Counted from the stretch's first letter, positions 7,445 to 15,890 are shown. The stretch: 64,000 nt of DNA from an uncultured Bacteroidota bacterium (GCA_902560025.1 CACEKL010000004.1:4870-68869), one strand, 5' to 3'. Notes: generated by a model not told the origin, from the sequence alone. A program made the numbers and translations.

Positions 7445-7807
7445 TTAAGAAACTGTTACCTCTAGATTAGAGTCTAAAAAAACAACTATAATTTCATCAG
7501 TTGATCCATTAGACCACGATGCAATCTTATATCCTTCATCTGGAAAAGCTCTAAGAGTAACAAATGTTCTTGTGGGGAAGCTTACACGTGTGGCTTCAAA
7601 TCTACTACTATTAAGAAATATATTTCGACAAGCATCTTCAGTTGAGGCTGGGCATGCAGCAGCATTAAATGTTCCACCATTTCCAGCAGTTATTGATATA
7701 GTATATTGTGGACCTGAAAATGAGGTGTATAATTTAGGATTTTGAGAATCTTCTTTAATACAAGAAAAAAATAACAGTAAGGTTATATAAAAGGGTATTT
7801 TGTTCAT
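7445..7807 (-). CDS. Lipoprotein with one divergent InlB/bacterial repeat module
   Basis: A 120-residue protein with a lipoprotein signal (lipobox LLFFSC, Cys16). The mature part includes ITAGNGGTFN, then FVTLRAFPDEGYKIASWSNG and STDEIIVVFLDSNLEVTVS. The 'TLxAxPDEGYKxxxWSNGS' block is typical of the divergent InlB B-repeat (bacterial repeat) domain used in surface proteins. An extra cysteine-containing loop (ACPASTEDACRNIF) is inserted between strands. Normally such repeats are found in tandem or attached to larger proteins; here a single copy forms the whole protein. It precedes the DUF502 gene with only 5 bases in between, but lies downstream of it on the same strand. Confidence 0.65.
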   Translation of the reverse strand: MNKIPFYITLLLFFSCIKEDSQNPKLYTSFSGPQYTISITAGNGGTFNAAACPASTEDACRNIFLNSSRFEATRVSFPTRTFVTLRAFPDEGYKIASWSNGSTDEIIVVFLDSNLEVTVS

Positions 7808-7812
7808 ACAGC

Positions 7813-8442
7813 CTACTTCTTATCTTTAATTTTAACTGAGTTAGGCGTCACAACACCTGCAGATATAACCAGCTTAAATGCATCCTCAACACTAATATCA
7901 AGCTCAAAAGCATCTTTTTTAGGTATCAATACAAAAAAACCTGAAGTTGGATTTGGAGTTGTTGGTACAAAGAGATTAATTAATTCTTCTCCAATAATTG
8001 ACTTCGCTTCACCCTGGTAATCTCCAGATTGAAATGCTATAACCCAGATCCCTTTATTCGGATACTGAATTAAATATGCCTTTTTAAAACTTTCAGATGA
8101 GGTATTTAAAACTGTATCAGATACTTTTTTTAGTATGTTATAAATGTTTCGAAAACCTGGTATACTATTAAGAAGCTTCTCCCATAAGGCAACTAACCTT
8201 CGTCCTAATATATTTGTAACCAATACTCCTGTTATAAGAATAATTATGAATAACAAAATAATTCCAGATCCAGGAATAGTAGTATCCAAATTAAAAATAG
8301 CTTCTGGAAGATATTCTTGCGGAACAAGATTATTAATAAACTCTAAAAAGAATTTAATAACTACAATAGTTAAGATTAATGGTATCCAGAAAAGAAGTCC
8401 TGAAATAAGATAATTTCTTAATCGTTTTAATATTTTTAACAT
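7813..8442 (-). CDS. DUF502 family membrane protein
   Basis: A 209-residue protein with two N-terminal membrane helices (GLLFWIPLILTIVVIKFFLEF and IPGSGIILLFIIILITGVLV) followed by NILGRRLVALWEKLLNSIPG, an amphipathic segment YNILKKVSD, and VPTTPNPTSGFFVLIPKKD. This is the standard DUF502 architecture seen widely in bacteria and related to plant LCV/COV1 proteins. Molecular function is not established. It is followed on the same strand by the small repeat lipoprotein at 7445. Confidence 0.88.
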   Translation of the reverse strand: MLKILKRLRNYLISGLLFWIPLILTIVVIKFFLEFINNLVPQEYLPEAIFNLDTTIPGSGIILLFIIILITGVLVTNILGRRLVALWEKLLNSIPGFRNIYNILKKVSDTVLNTSSESFKKAYLIQYPNKGIWVIAFQSGDYQGEAKSIIGEELINLFVPTTPNPTSGFFVLIPKKDAFELDISVEDAFKLVISAGVVTPNSVKIKDKK

Positions 8443-8485
8443 GCTTGTTTGATATTTAAGTATGGTTTTCTAAATATAAAAATAA

Positions 8486-9157
8486 TTAGATTATAGACTC
8501 CCCATCTAAATTTGTGTTAAGAACTTCAGACATGTAATCAAAAAAAGGTCTAATTGACTCAAAATAATTAACTAGTTCTATCTGGAATTTTTCATCCAGA
8601 ATATCTTTCTCTTTTAATTTTTTTATAAAAATGAACTGCTTTTTTTTAATCAAGTCAATATATTCATGATCACTAGTAAAACCTTTAGGTGATGTTTTAA
8701 CCTCATCTCCCTTTAGATCTCCCCAGATTTCTTTAATTTTTTTTTGATTTATTATTCTTTTAAATTCTTGGCCATCTATTTCAATTTCTTTTCTAATCCT
8801 TAGTAAGTCTTCTTTATTGGGATTCCAAAAACCCACAGCTATAAAGCTTTCATCTGCAGATATTTCCAGATAATAACCTCCTCTAAGCTCAGGTTTTGCT
8901 CTGTGAAATGCCATACCAATATTTTTTTTATACGGGGTTTTATCTTTAGAGAACCTCAAGTCTCTGTATATTCTAAATATTTTAATTTTCTCGATATTAT
9001 CTGAAACATTTAAAGAATCATTAACCTCTTGAGCAAATATTTTTACTTGACTTTGAATATTGTTAAACCGATCTTTATTTTCATTAAACCATTCTCTGTT
9101 GTTGTTTAACTTCAGCTCTTTTAAAAAACTAATGGTATTCTTAGGAATTGCTTGCAT
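8486..9157 (-). CDS. DUF2461 / TIGR02453 family protein
   Basis: A 223-residue cytoplasmic protein. FLKELKLNNNREWFNENKDR at the N-terminus, followed by IFRIYRDLRFSKDKTPYKKN, AFHR and GGYYLEISADESFIAVGFWNP, are the signature blocks of the DUF2461 family. I start at the ATG at 9157; an upstream TTG is in frame but unnecessary. No enzymatic role is established for the family. Confidence 0.88.
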   Translation of the reverse strand: MQAIPKNTISFLKELKLNNNREWFNENKDRFNNIQSQVKIFAQEVNDSLNVSDNIEKIKIFRIYRDLRFSKDKTPYKKNIGMAFHRAKPELRGGYYLEISADESFIAVGFWNPNKEDLLRIRKEIEIDGQEFKRIINQKKIKEIWGDLKGDEVKTSPKGFTSDHEYIDLIKKKQFIFIKKLKEKDILDEKFQIELVNYFESIRPFFDYMSEVLNTNLDGESII

Positions 9158-9176
9158 CAAGAAATTTATTGGTATT

Positions 9177-9536
9177 CTAATTTAGTATTATTTCTTTATA
9201 ATATTTTACAAGTGCTTTTTTATAGGCAACTACAAATTGGTAATATCTATAAAGGTTCAAGTCACCAAATCTATTTAATTCGTTATATGTATCATTCTCA
9301 AAACTCTTTAATCTTCTATCTAAAATATTTTGAATTTTTTCTACACTTTTAAATAGGAGTTTTCTTGTATTATCATCTTGAAGATCATTGTAATACTTAT
9401 CAATAATTCCTCTTATCTGTTTTGGAGAAAGCTCTGAGTATTTTTTTTGATTACTATATTTTGCTGAATATTCTTTTTTTAACCAGGTATACTCTGAATA
9501 AACACCTTTAAAGAATAATTCTAGCAATAATATCAT
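9177..9536 (-). CDS. Hypothetical helical protein (119 aa)
   Basis: A mostly alpha-helical, lysine- and tyrosine-rich protein: YSEYTWLKKEYSAKYS, SELSPKQIRGIIDKYYNDL, KLLFKSVEKIQNILDRRL and YYQFVVAYKKALVKYYKEI. I recognise no family. Its ATG overlaps the stop of the 51-residue frame at 9533 (ATGA), so the two are translationally coupled. Confidence 0.55.
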   Translation of the reverse strand: MILLLELFFKGVYSEYTWLKKEYSAKYSNQKKYSELSPKQIRGIIDKYYNDLQDDNTRKLLFKSVEKIQNILDRRLKSFENDTYNELNRFGDLNLYRYYQFVVAYKKALVKYYKEIILN

Positions 9537-9688
9537 CTAATAAGATATTTTTTTGCGAGTTTAATTAGCCAACCAAATTTATAGTACATCATTTTCAAAG
9601 AGTAGAACATATATGTTTTTGAATATGATAATTTTTGAATGGTTTTATTTCGACCAATTAAGTATGAAGTACGTCTAAGTAATCTCAT
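9533..9688 (-). CDS. Small basic protein (51 aa), coupled upstream of 9177
   Basis: The frame begins MRLLRRTSYLIGRNKTIQKL and ends AKKYLIR; it is rich in Arg, Lys and Tyr and predicted helical. The stop TGA shares bases with the ATG of the following gene. The only evidence that it is real is this overlap and its plausible codon use. Confidence 0.4.
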   Translation of the reverse strand: MRLLRRTSYLIGRNKTIQKLSYSKTYMFYSLKMMYYKFGWLIKLAKKYLIR

Positions 9689-9780
9689 AGAATGGCTAAT
9701 TTAAAGATGATAATTAAAATCTCAGACTTTATTTTATATTTTAAAAGATTATTAACAAACCTTCAAATTAAATTGATTAC

Positions 9781-9978
9781 TTATTTCTTTTTCTTTAGAA
9801 TGAATTGAATTATTATTAAATCAAGGAACAGAAGTCCAAGAAATAACCATAAATACACATCATTGTCGTCATAAAAGAAATATAAAATACCACAAAAAAT
9901 TGCTGGAAGTAAAACTATTATTTTGATGATATTATCTTTGAATTCACCTGGGTATTCTTCTTTGTCTTCTTCTTTCAT
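9781..9978 (-). CDS. Small membrane protein with two helices (65 aa)
   Basis: An acidic N-terminus (MKEEDKEEYPGEFKDN) is followed by two hydrophobic segments, IIKIIVLLPAIFCGILYFF and LWLFLGLLFLDLIIIQFIL, and a basic KKKK tail. It begins one base after the stop of the 44-residue gene at 9980 and is the last gene of the M28 peptidase operon. Confidence 0.6.
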   Translation of the reverse strand: MKEEDKEEYPGEFKDNIIKIIVLLPAIFCGILYFFYDDNDVYLWLFLGLLFLDLIIIQFILKKKK

Positions 9979-9979
9979 A

Positions 9980-10114
9980 CTATGAATTATTTAAAAGCTT
10001 ATTTATATTATCGATTGTAGTTTGCAGTACTATTTGGTGTACAGAGTCTCTAGGATTCTTAATTTGCTCTTCTAGTCTTTCTAACAGCTCGCCAATTGTG
10101 TTTTCTTTTGTCAT
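9980..10114 (-). CDS. Small helical cytoplasmic protein (44 aa)
   Basis: The frame begins MTKENTIGELLERLEEQIKN and ends INKLLNNS: charged, amphipathic and helical. Its ATG overlaps the TGA of the M28 peptidase gene (ATGA), and the next gene follows after one base, which supports translation. No family recognised. Confidence 0.55.
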   Translation of the reverse strand: MTKENTIGELLERLEEQIKNPRDSVHQIVLQTTIDNINKLLNNS

Positions 10115-12210
10115 TTATCAAGATCATTAATTAGTTTATTCATCTTTAAATTTAATGAGCTTACAGCCTCCGAGTATCTAGAATCCCACTCTTCTAGCCT
10201 ATCTGAAGCTTTTAATGCTATTTCATATTCTAATCCTGGTAAAATCCATGCAGCATATCCACTAAATGGATCTGACGAGGCATAAAGAGATCTATACCAT
10301 GAACCAAAATACATACCCCTTTCTGATATGAAACTTTTTTCTAAACCAATCAATTGTTGATTTAAGTTTGAAAGATCTTTTTTTGAAAAATCCCCCTCTG
10401 CTAAATAAGACTTTATTTTTTGAGTTAGCTTTTCTGATGTTTGTTCAAGAGATTGAATTGCGTTAGAAGTAATGTTAAACCCATCAAAATCTTTATCATA
10501 TAAATTAATTTTACTTTCTGCATTTGAAATATGCATTTTTAAATCTGATGCATAACGATTTAAGTTATATGGAATAAGATCTCCATTAGCCATTCTAAGA
10601 GCCATAAGTCCTGCTACATGCTCTACCATAGAGCCCATTTGAAATTCTGGATCTACAAATCTTTCATAGAACCTAAAGCTATCATAGTTAGAGTGATAAA
10701 CATTTGGTCCACCTGCTCCCCCACTCATGGAAGGAACACCAACATGCATATAAAAAGCAATATGATCTGAACCACCTCCTAAATTTCCAATTGGAGGTTC
10801 ATCTTGGTTGTTTCTGTTCCAGAATTCATATAATGTTTGATCTGTATATGGATATTTTACATCTTTTGAAGCTTCTACCAATAGTTTTTTTAGTGTCGGA
10901 GCAGATGAAGCTCCAAAACCTTTTCCGGATACAGCTCCATCAAAGTTCATATAAACAACACCCTTAGCGTTTAATTCATCCCTCATTTGTTCTACCCATT
11001 CAGTTGAACCTATAACACCATGCTCTTCTGCATCCCAGTGACCAATTAGGATTGATCTTTTTGGTGCATATCCTTCATCTTTCAATTTACCTAGTGTTTC
11101 ACTTAAGCTAAGAAGCATAGCTGTTCCACTACTTGGATCTGTTGCTCCAAAACCCCATGAATCAAGGTGACAACCTAGAATAATCCATTCATCTGGAAAT
11201 TCACTTCCATTTAGCATTCCAATTACATTTGTTGCACGTACAAAGTCTATTTTTTGATCAACTTTTAACCTAACTGTTAGAGAAGAGCCTCCTTCAAGTC
11301 TATAAGTAAATGGAAGCCCCCCTTGCCATGAAGAAGGAACTGGATTTCCTTTCATTTGACCTAATATTTTTTGTGCTTCACCGTATCCTATAGGGGTAAC
11401 TGGTATTGTATGTAATTGAGCATCTTTTGGATCTAATCTCTTAATCTTCTTTTTACCATCTAAGGGTAATGCAGGCTCAAATGGAGTTAATGGATCACCT
11501 GTAAAGTCTGTTGTTAATAATGACCCTCTTTGGATGGTAGATGAATTATAAAATGGACCTTCTGGATATACTAGTCCTCTTGTAAAACCACTGTCTTTTG
11601 GGTCAGTATAAATAATTAAGCCAGCAGCACCATTTGCCTCTGCAAATTTGGCTTTAAAACCTCTAAAGTTTCCACCATATCTTGCTATTACGATTTTTCC
11701 CTTAACTTCTACTCCAAGTTCTTTTAACTGTTCAAAATCTTGCTTTCTACCATAATTAGCATAAACAACTTCTGCAGTTACATCCCCACTTCCAGAAAAA
11801 GCATTCCAACCTTTCCATAGTTCAGGATCCTCTGTAAATGAATCACCTGGAATTACATCTTCCTTTTGATTTAAAACATCTCTGGAGGGTGTAACAATCT
11901 CTATAAGTGATTCACCCGGCTTATTTGGAAGGTATACATCATATGGGTAATTAGTTACTTTGAAACCTGCATCATCCATAATCTGCCCTATGTATCTGAT
12001 GACTTCAGCATTTCCCTCACTTCCTACAACATGAGGTCTTTCAGTAAGTTTTTTTAAATGTTTTTTAAATGAAGATTTATCTATTTTTTTAGAAAATATT
12101 TCTTCTGCCTTAACTTGTTTATTCCAAGAACCCGAAGAGTAACCTTCGTATTGTGAATATGAAAACTGAATTGCAAAAAAAGCAATTAAGAGGGGTAAAA
12201 AATTTCTCAT
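10111..12210 (-). CDS. M28 family metallopeptidase (glutamate carboxypeptidase II-like)
   Basis: A 699-residue exported peptidase. After the signal peptide comes a PA (protease-associated) domain (VKGKIVIARYGGNFRGFK and surroundings), then the M28 zinc peptidase domain with GCHLDSWGFGATDPSSG, HWDAEEHGVIGSTEW, GGSDHIAFYMHVGVPS and VYHSNYDS; these supply the His, Asp, Glu-Glu, Asp and His that bind two zinc ions and act as general base. The C-terminal part resembles the transferrin-receptor-like dimerisation domain. It fits exported carboxypeptidases that release amino acids from peptides. It belongs to a minus-strand operon with 12229 upstream and two small genes downstream. Confidence 0.9.
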   Translation of the reverse strand: MRNFLPLLIAFFAIQFSYSQYEGYSSGSWNKQVKAEEIFSKKIDKSSFKKHLKKLTERPHVVGSEGNAEVIRYIGQIMDDAGFKVTNYPYDVYLPNKPGESLIEIVTPSRDVLNQKEDVIPGDSFTEDPELWKGWNAFSGSGDVTAEVVYANYGRKQDFEQLKELGVEVKGKIVIARYGGNFRGFKAKFAEANGAAGLIIYTDPKDSGFTRGLVYPEGPFYNSSTIQRGSLLTTDFTGDPLTPFEPALPLDGKKKIKRLDPKDAQLHTIPVTPIGYGEAQKILGQMKGNPVPSSWQGGLPFTYRLEGGSSLTVRLKVDQKIDFVRATNVIGMLNGSEFPDEWIILGCHLDSWGFGATDPSSGTAMLLSLSETLGKLKDEGYAPKRSILIGHWDAEEHGVIGSTEWVEQMRDELNAKGVVYMNFDGAVSGKGFGASSAPTLKKLLVEASKDVKYPYTDQTLYEFWNRNNQDEPPIGNLGGGSDHIAFYMHVGVPSMSGGAGGPNVYHSNYDSFRFYERFVDPEFQMGSMVEHVAGLMALRMANGDLIPYNLNRYASDLKMHISNAESKINLYDKDFDGFNITSNAIQSLEQTSEKLTQKIKSYLAEGDFSKKDLSNLNQQLIGLEKSFISERGMYFGSWYRSLYASSDPFSGYAAWILPGLEYEIALKASDRLEEWDSRYSEAVSSLNLKMNKLINDLDK

Positions 12211-12228
12211 TGTATTATTAATTTATGT

Positions 12229-12579
12229 TTAATCTATTCTGGTTATTTGCATCTGTAGTTCAACTGTTTCACCATTGACAATCAAAAATTGGTCAAGAAA
12301 AGTTTTTCTACCATCACTATATAAAGTATAATAGGATTCTTCAACTGGAGATTCTATCTCTGGATAAATATATTTTTTATTATCAATCTCCTCTGTTTTT
12401 AAGATTTTAAGAGATAAAGGAGGACGTCTTCTATATGTAAATGAGATTGAATCATTAGCTATCATAACCTTAGAGTTAAAAAGTCTAACATTAAAACCGT
12501 TTAACTTTGTTATTTTGTATTCTTGACTTTGAGAAAAACTAGTAATAAATATTGCTAATAAAATAAGAACATTCCTCAT
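12229..12579 (-). CDS. Small secreted protein of unknown function (116 aa)
   Basis: A signal peptide (MRNVLILLAIFITSFSQS) is followed by a short beta-rich domain: YKITKLNGFNVRLFNSKVM, DSISFTYRRRPPLSLKIL and FLIVNGETVELQMQITRID. It lies 18 bases upstream of the M28 peptidase gene and is divergent from 12617, so it is probably the first gene of that operon. No family is recognised. Confidence 0.55.
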   Translation of the reverse strand: MRNVLILLAIFITSFSQSQEYKITKLNGFNVRLFNSKVMIANDSISFTYRRRPPLSLKILKTEEIDNKKYIYPEIESPVEESYYTLYSDGRKTFLDQFLIVNGETVELQMQITRID

Positions 12580-12616
12580 GTCACTAATTTAATAATTTTT
12601 AAATTGCCTATTATAA

Positions 12617-13045
12617 ATGAGAACAAGATTTAAAGTAATTCTGATAATATTCTTATGTATTGGTATTTATATGTTTAGTAAATATGATATCGTTAATACC
12701 GAAACAATTAATTCAGATGAAAATATTGGTAATATTTCAATACTTGAATATCCTACTTATGAAGAATTTAAGAGATGGGTAAAAATTGATTCTCAATACA
12801 TAAGGGTAAATTCTGCGAGGAGATACTTTGAGAATTTTACATCTGATGATTTTTTTACTTTAGAAAGTAATAAAAATAAATTCAAAGAAATCACTTGGTT
12901 AAAAATGACTGAATACCAAAAAAGGTATTCAGAGCTAACAGACTTATATAAAACTTATGAGACAGAGTATATTGACTCACTTATCTTCACTGAATATCCT
13001 GAAATTAAGGAGCTTTTAGACGATATCTTTAAATTGAACTATTAA
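12617..13045 (+). CDS. Membrane-anchored hypothetical protein (142 aa)
   Basis: A single N-terminal hydrophobic helix (FKVILIIFLCIGIYMF) with a basic head is followed by a charged, probably helical domain (YPTYEEFKRWVKID, ARRYFENFTSDDFFTLESN, TEYQKRYSELTDLYKTYETE). No lipobox or known motif. It is divergent from 12229 and convergent with 13048. Confidence 0.5.
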   Translation: MRTRFKVILIIFLCIGIYMFSKYDIVNTETINSDENIGNISILEYPTYEEFKRWVKIDSQYIRVNSARRYFENFTSDDFFTLESNKNKFKEITWLKMTEYQKRYSELTDLYKTYETEYIDSLIFTEYPEIKELLDDIFKLNY

Positions 13046-13047
13046 AT

Positions 13048-13230
13048 TCAATTGTATACGTTAACTACTAACCAGGTTAAAAGACAAAATAATAATAGGA
13101 AAATCAGCCAGGTGAAAATTTTATTAATCTTTATTTTTTTAGAATAGTTTAACCATAGAAAAGGAATTGCTACAGATACACATAGGACGACACCAAGAAA
13201 AACTAAATCAAAAAACTCCTTAAGGCTCAT
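13048..13230 (-). CDS. Small two-helix membrane protein (60 aa)
   Basis: Two hydrophobic segments (LVFLGVVLCVSVAIPFLWL and FTWLIFLLLFCLLTWLVVN) are separated by a lysine-rich loop. It is the last gene of the minus-strand operon that begins with the ACT-domain gene at 14333. Confidence 0.5.
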   Translation of the reverse strand: MSLKEFFDLVFLGVVLCVSVAIPFLWLNYSKKIKINKIFTWLIFLLLFCLLTWLVVNVYN

Positions 13231-13238
13231 ATATCAAA

Positions 13239-13433
13239 TTACAAAATACCCATTAAATAAAGCGTAATTGCTATTACAATAAATATTATAAAACTAATTA
13301 TTGAATTTTTATTAAAATCTGAATTGAAGGTCCCGCACTTAGGGCAATGATCCCCAAAAGGTCTAAATTTACCAAAACCTGCAGTTGGATGAGGAAGATC
13401 ATACATTTCAAGACATTCTTTACACTGTTTCAT
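13239..13433 (-). CDS. Zinc-ribbon protein with one membrane helix (64 aa)
   Basis: CKECLEMYDLPHP at the N-terminus and HCPKCGTFN about 25 residues later provide two CxxC knuckles of a zinc ribbon; a C-terminal helix (IISFIIFIVIAITLYLMGIL) anchors it. Its start overlaps the stop of the DUF3784 gene (ATGA-type overlap at 13430-13433). Confidence 0.65.
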   Translation of the reverse strand: MKQCKECLEMYDLPHPTAGFGKFRPFGDHCPKCGTFNSDFNKNSIISFIIFIVIAITLYLMGIL

Positions 13434-13756
13434 TTAATTTTTTTAAATCTATTACTATTGCCATAAACTGCTAAATAAATTACAGGAATTGTTATAGCAA
13501 TAGTCCAAACCCATATTGTAGTTATTTCGTCTAAAATTAAAGATGAAATAAAATAAATTAATACACTGTAAATCCCAAGGTTTTTAAAAAAAGGCTTAAA
13601 AAATTTAAGATACTCGTCAATGTCAAACTTTTCCCTTTCAGCTTTTGACATGGTATTATATCCAGCTAAAAGAATTTTAGCATTTTCCTTGTTAGTATAA
13701 TTACCTATTAAGTAATTAAGAACTCCAACACCTATAACCACAAAGTCTAATTCCAT
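13430..13756 (-). CDS. DUF3784-like membrane protein
   Basis: 108 residues with an N-terminal helix, a central segment LLAGYNTMSKAEREKFDIDE, and two C-terminal helices. The LxxGYNTMxxxERxxxD motif is typical of DUF3784 proteins, a family of small membrane proteins of unknown function. It overlaps both neighbours by 1-4 bases. Confidence 0.7.
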   Translation of the reverse strand: MELDFVVIGVGVLNYLIGNYTNKENAKILLAGYNTMSKAEREKFDIDEYLKFFKPFFKNLGIYSVLIYFISSLILDEITTIWVWTIAITIPVIYLAVYGNSNRFKKIK

Positions 13757-13965
13757 TATTTATTTAATCTAGTTAAAAAAATATCGTCGTGTAATTTCTT
13801 AATATTCGAAGATACATATGTTTTAAGCATAAAAGGAAATATTGCATGTAAGATAGCTGCAAAACCCCATAAAATTAATTTTAAGCCAACTTTAATAGCA
13901 AAAAGCATGTGCTTAAAATAAGACTCACCAACCGAATTTGGGTGATCTGTAAATATATTTTTCAT
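13756..13965 (-). CDS. DUF6356-like small membrane protein
   Basis: 69 residues with FTDHPNSVGESYFKHMLFAI, a hydrophobic helix (LILWGFAAILHAIFPFML) and SSNIKKLHDDI. The THPxxVGExYxxH head plus IHAxxP in the helix matches the DUF6356 family as I remember it. It starts 2 bases after the ACT-domain gene ends and overlaps the DUF3784 gene by one base. Confidence 0.6.
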   Translation of the reverse strand: MKNIFTDHPNSVGESYFKHMLFAIKVGLKLILWGFAAILHAIFPFMLKTYVSSNIKKLHDDIFLTRLNK

Positions 13966-13967
13966 AG

Positions 13968-14333
13968 TTAAAACTTTAGTTTGTTCAAAATATCAAAAGC
14001 AAGTTCCTTATCCTTATAATTTACAAAAATATGATCATGGTTATAACCAGCTATAACATTACAACTTATATTATTGGCTGATAAGGCTTTAGAAAAAATA
14101 GAGGTCAAACCTACTGAGTCTAGAGAAGAATATAATTCTAATGATATCCAAGCAGCAATAAAGTCATATGACATACCGTATTTATTTGCAAATTCTTTTT
14201 TTAAAATTAAACTGTATTTACCATCTTCTTTAAATGAACATAAAATATCTTCTTCATTTATTCCATGAATGCTATCAGTTAAAACGAATACATATTCGCC
14301 TTTATTTAGTTTAGGTTTTAAAAATTTATTCAT
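13968..14333 (-). CDS. ACT-domain protein
   Basis: 121 residues. The C-terminal half reads AAWISLELYSSLDSVGLTSI, then NISCNVIAGYNHDHIFVNY, which is the conserved core of the stand-alone ACT-like proteins (amino-acid-binding regulatory fold; LHSSLxAVGLT...CNVIAGYxHDHxFV). Such proteins are thought to sense amino acids or related ligands, but targets are unknown. It is the first gene of a five-gene minus-strand operon of small proteins. Confidence 0.8.
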   Translation of the reverse strand: MNKFLKPKLNKGEYVFVLTDSIHGINEEDILCSFKEDGKYSLILKKEFANKYGMSYDFIAAWISLELYSSLDSVGLTSIFSKALSANNISCNVIAGYNHDHIFVNYKDKELAFDILNKLKF

Positions 14334-14377
14334 ATTTCAATGATATAAAATTATTTGATTTTTTTTTAAATTTAAGT

Positions 14378-14461
14378 ATGAGATACTATTTCATTATTGG
14401 ATATATTTTTATTCTTATATACTGGATTTACACTAAGCTCAAAAGAAAAAATGAAGTATAA
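14378..14461 (+). CDS. 27-aa membrane microprotein overlapping the next gene
   Basis: The frame begins MRYYFIIGYIFILIYWIYTK and ends LKRKNEV: one hydrophobic, aromatic-rich helix with a basic tail. Its last 11 bases overlap the start of the 14451 gene in another frame, an arrangement suited to translational coupling. Confidence 0.45.
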   Translation: MRYYFIIGYIFILIYWIYTKLKRKNEV

Positions 14462-14711
14462 AATAATTGAGACAGAAAAGGGCCAAAGAGAAAAAGTGTA
14501 TAAGGGTAACACTATGCTATATAAAAAGACAAAGATTGAGCATGACTCAAATATCACTGAGTATGAAATGGTAGTTACATATTATGAAGCAAATATTGAA
14601 TTTGGAGTATTCAAGAAAAATGAAATAGTTAAAGATGAAGAATTAATAAAATTTCTTGAAGATGTTTTTTTGGATTACATGCTTAACAATTCTATTCCAT
14701 CTTTAGATTAA
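14451..14711 (+). CDS. Hypothetical cytoplasmic protein (86 aa)
   Basis: The start is placed at MKYKIIETEKGQ, where the composition becomes that of a soluble beta-alpha protein (EYEMVVTYYEANIEFGVFKK, DEELIKFLEDVFLDYML); the frame could be extended 18 codons upstream, but those codons overlap the microprotein at 14378. No family recognised. It is convergent with 14708 by a 4-base overlap. Confidence 0.5.
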   Translation: MKYKIIETEKGQREKVYKGNTMLYKKTKIEHDSNITEYEMVVTYYEANIEFGVFKKNEIVKDEELIKFLEDVFLDYMLNNSIPSLD

Positions 14712-14929
14712 ATATTATTGTCTTTTCTCCACTGTTCATATTTTATATAAACTTCTTCATCAGTGGTAATTCCATGTATATCTTTTTCTCCGAAGCCTAG
14801 ATCGGCTATTTTTTTTGTTATTTCAAATATCTTTTTCATTGTTTCTTTTCTATTATCTACACCTTTTGTATCTATATGGTTATCTAATGATAGTAGATAT
14901 TCAAACTTTAGTTTATCTGGAATTTCCAT
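14708..14929 (-). CDS. Hypothetical small protein (73 aa)
   Basis: The start is placed at MEIPDKLKFEYLLSLDN, because upstream codons belong to the C-terminus of the esterase gene at 14937 in another frame. The rest is helical and charged (KETMKKIFEITKKIADLGFG, DEEVYIKYEQWRKDN). It begins 7 bases downstream of the esterase stop, so it is probably cotranscribed. Confidence 0.5.
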   Translation of the reverse strand: MEIPDKLKFEYLLSLDNHIDTKGVDNRKETMKKIFEITKKIADLGFGEKDIHGITTDEEVYIKYEQWRKDNNI

Positions 14930-14936
14930 TGTATAA

Positions 14937-15890
14937 TTATTTTGAATGTTTTGAAAAAAAGTCCCATAGCAAGGTACTTGTTTTAAAGTTATCATCAGAG
15001 CTGTAGTCCCACCAATGCCCACCATTAATTATCTTATAATGTACAACTTCACTATTGTTTTCATCTGATTCATAAGTATATTTTTCAAAATTTACATTTA
15101 CAGATGTATTGTTAAACTCTGAGTATATTGAAGTGCTTCCTAAGTTTTCTATAAGCTCATCATTATTAGATCTATTATGAGATTTCCAAAAATCTAAAAC
15201 TTCTTCAACACTTTTGAATTCACCCTCATTATAACCATTATATCCAACTACCCCATCTGATGTTCCATGAATTTTCAATATTGGAATTGGTGAAGACGGA
15301 TTACAGCTATTAAATGTTTCATTGAGCATTGTTCCAGCAACATCCCCAATAGCAGCAATAATGTTTTCCGTATTGCAAGCTAAAAAATGAGAGAACATTC
15401 CACCATTAGAATATCCAATTACATAGACTCTATTAAGGTCAATCAAATTATCTTGATTTATTTTATCTAATAATTTCTTAAAGAAGCCTAAATCATCTGT
15501 ACTACTTTTATTTACAAACGATCTTGATGATGAACTTGGAGGTGCAGCATTCCAGTGAGAAGCTCCTGCTGGAAGGTTAGATCCTTGAGGATAGACTAAA
15601 ATCACCCCATTATTATCTGCAATTTCAACCAAATCAGTTTGATTAAAAAATTGCTCTGCTTGACCTAGATATCCATGGAAGTTAAAAATTACAGGAAGGT
15701 TTTGACGATTATCTAAATTATTTGGAATGTATAATAAGTACTCTCTAGTTAACCCATCATGCTTAATATAATTAGTTGAAAGACCTTCATAGAAAGCAAA
15801 ACCGGAGTAATTATCTTTTGATTTATTATCTACTTCAGATTTAGAACAGCTAATTATTATTAATAAAATAACAATAAATGTCTTCTTCAT
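14937..15890 (-). CDS. PHB depolymerase-like esterase lipoprotein, second copy type
   Basis: 317 residues with a lipoprotein signal (lipobox IISC, Cys15). The hydrolase core shows LPVIFNFHGYLGQAEQF, GVILVYPQGSNLPAGASHWN, DDLGFFKKLLDKI and the nucleophile elbow GYSNGGMFSHFLAC. DGVVGYNGY probably holds the catalytic acid and GGHWWDY the histidine. This is the same LpqC/PHB-depolymerase type as 6362-7348 but only distantly similar in sequence. It is likely an exported or surface-anchored carboxylesterase. Confidence 0.8.
   Translation of the reverse strand: MKKTFIVILLIIISCSKSEVDNKSKDNYSGFAFYEGLSTNYIKHDGLTREYLLYIPNNLDNRQNLPVIFNFHGYLGQAEQFFNQTDLVEIADNNGVILVYPQGSNLPAGASHWNAAPPSSSSRSFVNKSSTDDLGFFKKLLDKINQDNLIDLNRVYVIGYSNGGMFSHFLACNTENIIAAIGDVAGTMLNETFNSCNPSSPIPILKIHGTSDGVVGYNGYNEGEFKSVEEVLDFWKSHNRSNNDELIENLGSTSIYSEFNNTSVNVNFEKYTYESDENNSEVVHYKIINGGHWWDYSSDDNFKTSTLLWDFFSKHSK

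Noticed and set aside
10704..10967. Plus-strand frame within the M28 peptidase gene, and similar opposite-strand frames elsewhere
   Set aside because: They are antisense shadows of well-supported genes with biased composition and no start context.
14930..15025. Extended frame for the 73-residue protein, up to 15025
   Set aside because: The extra codons lie inside the 3' end of the esterase gene on the same strand in another frame; starting at 14929 leaves a normal 7-base gap.
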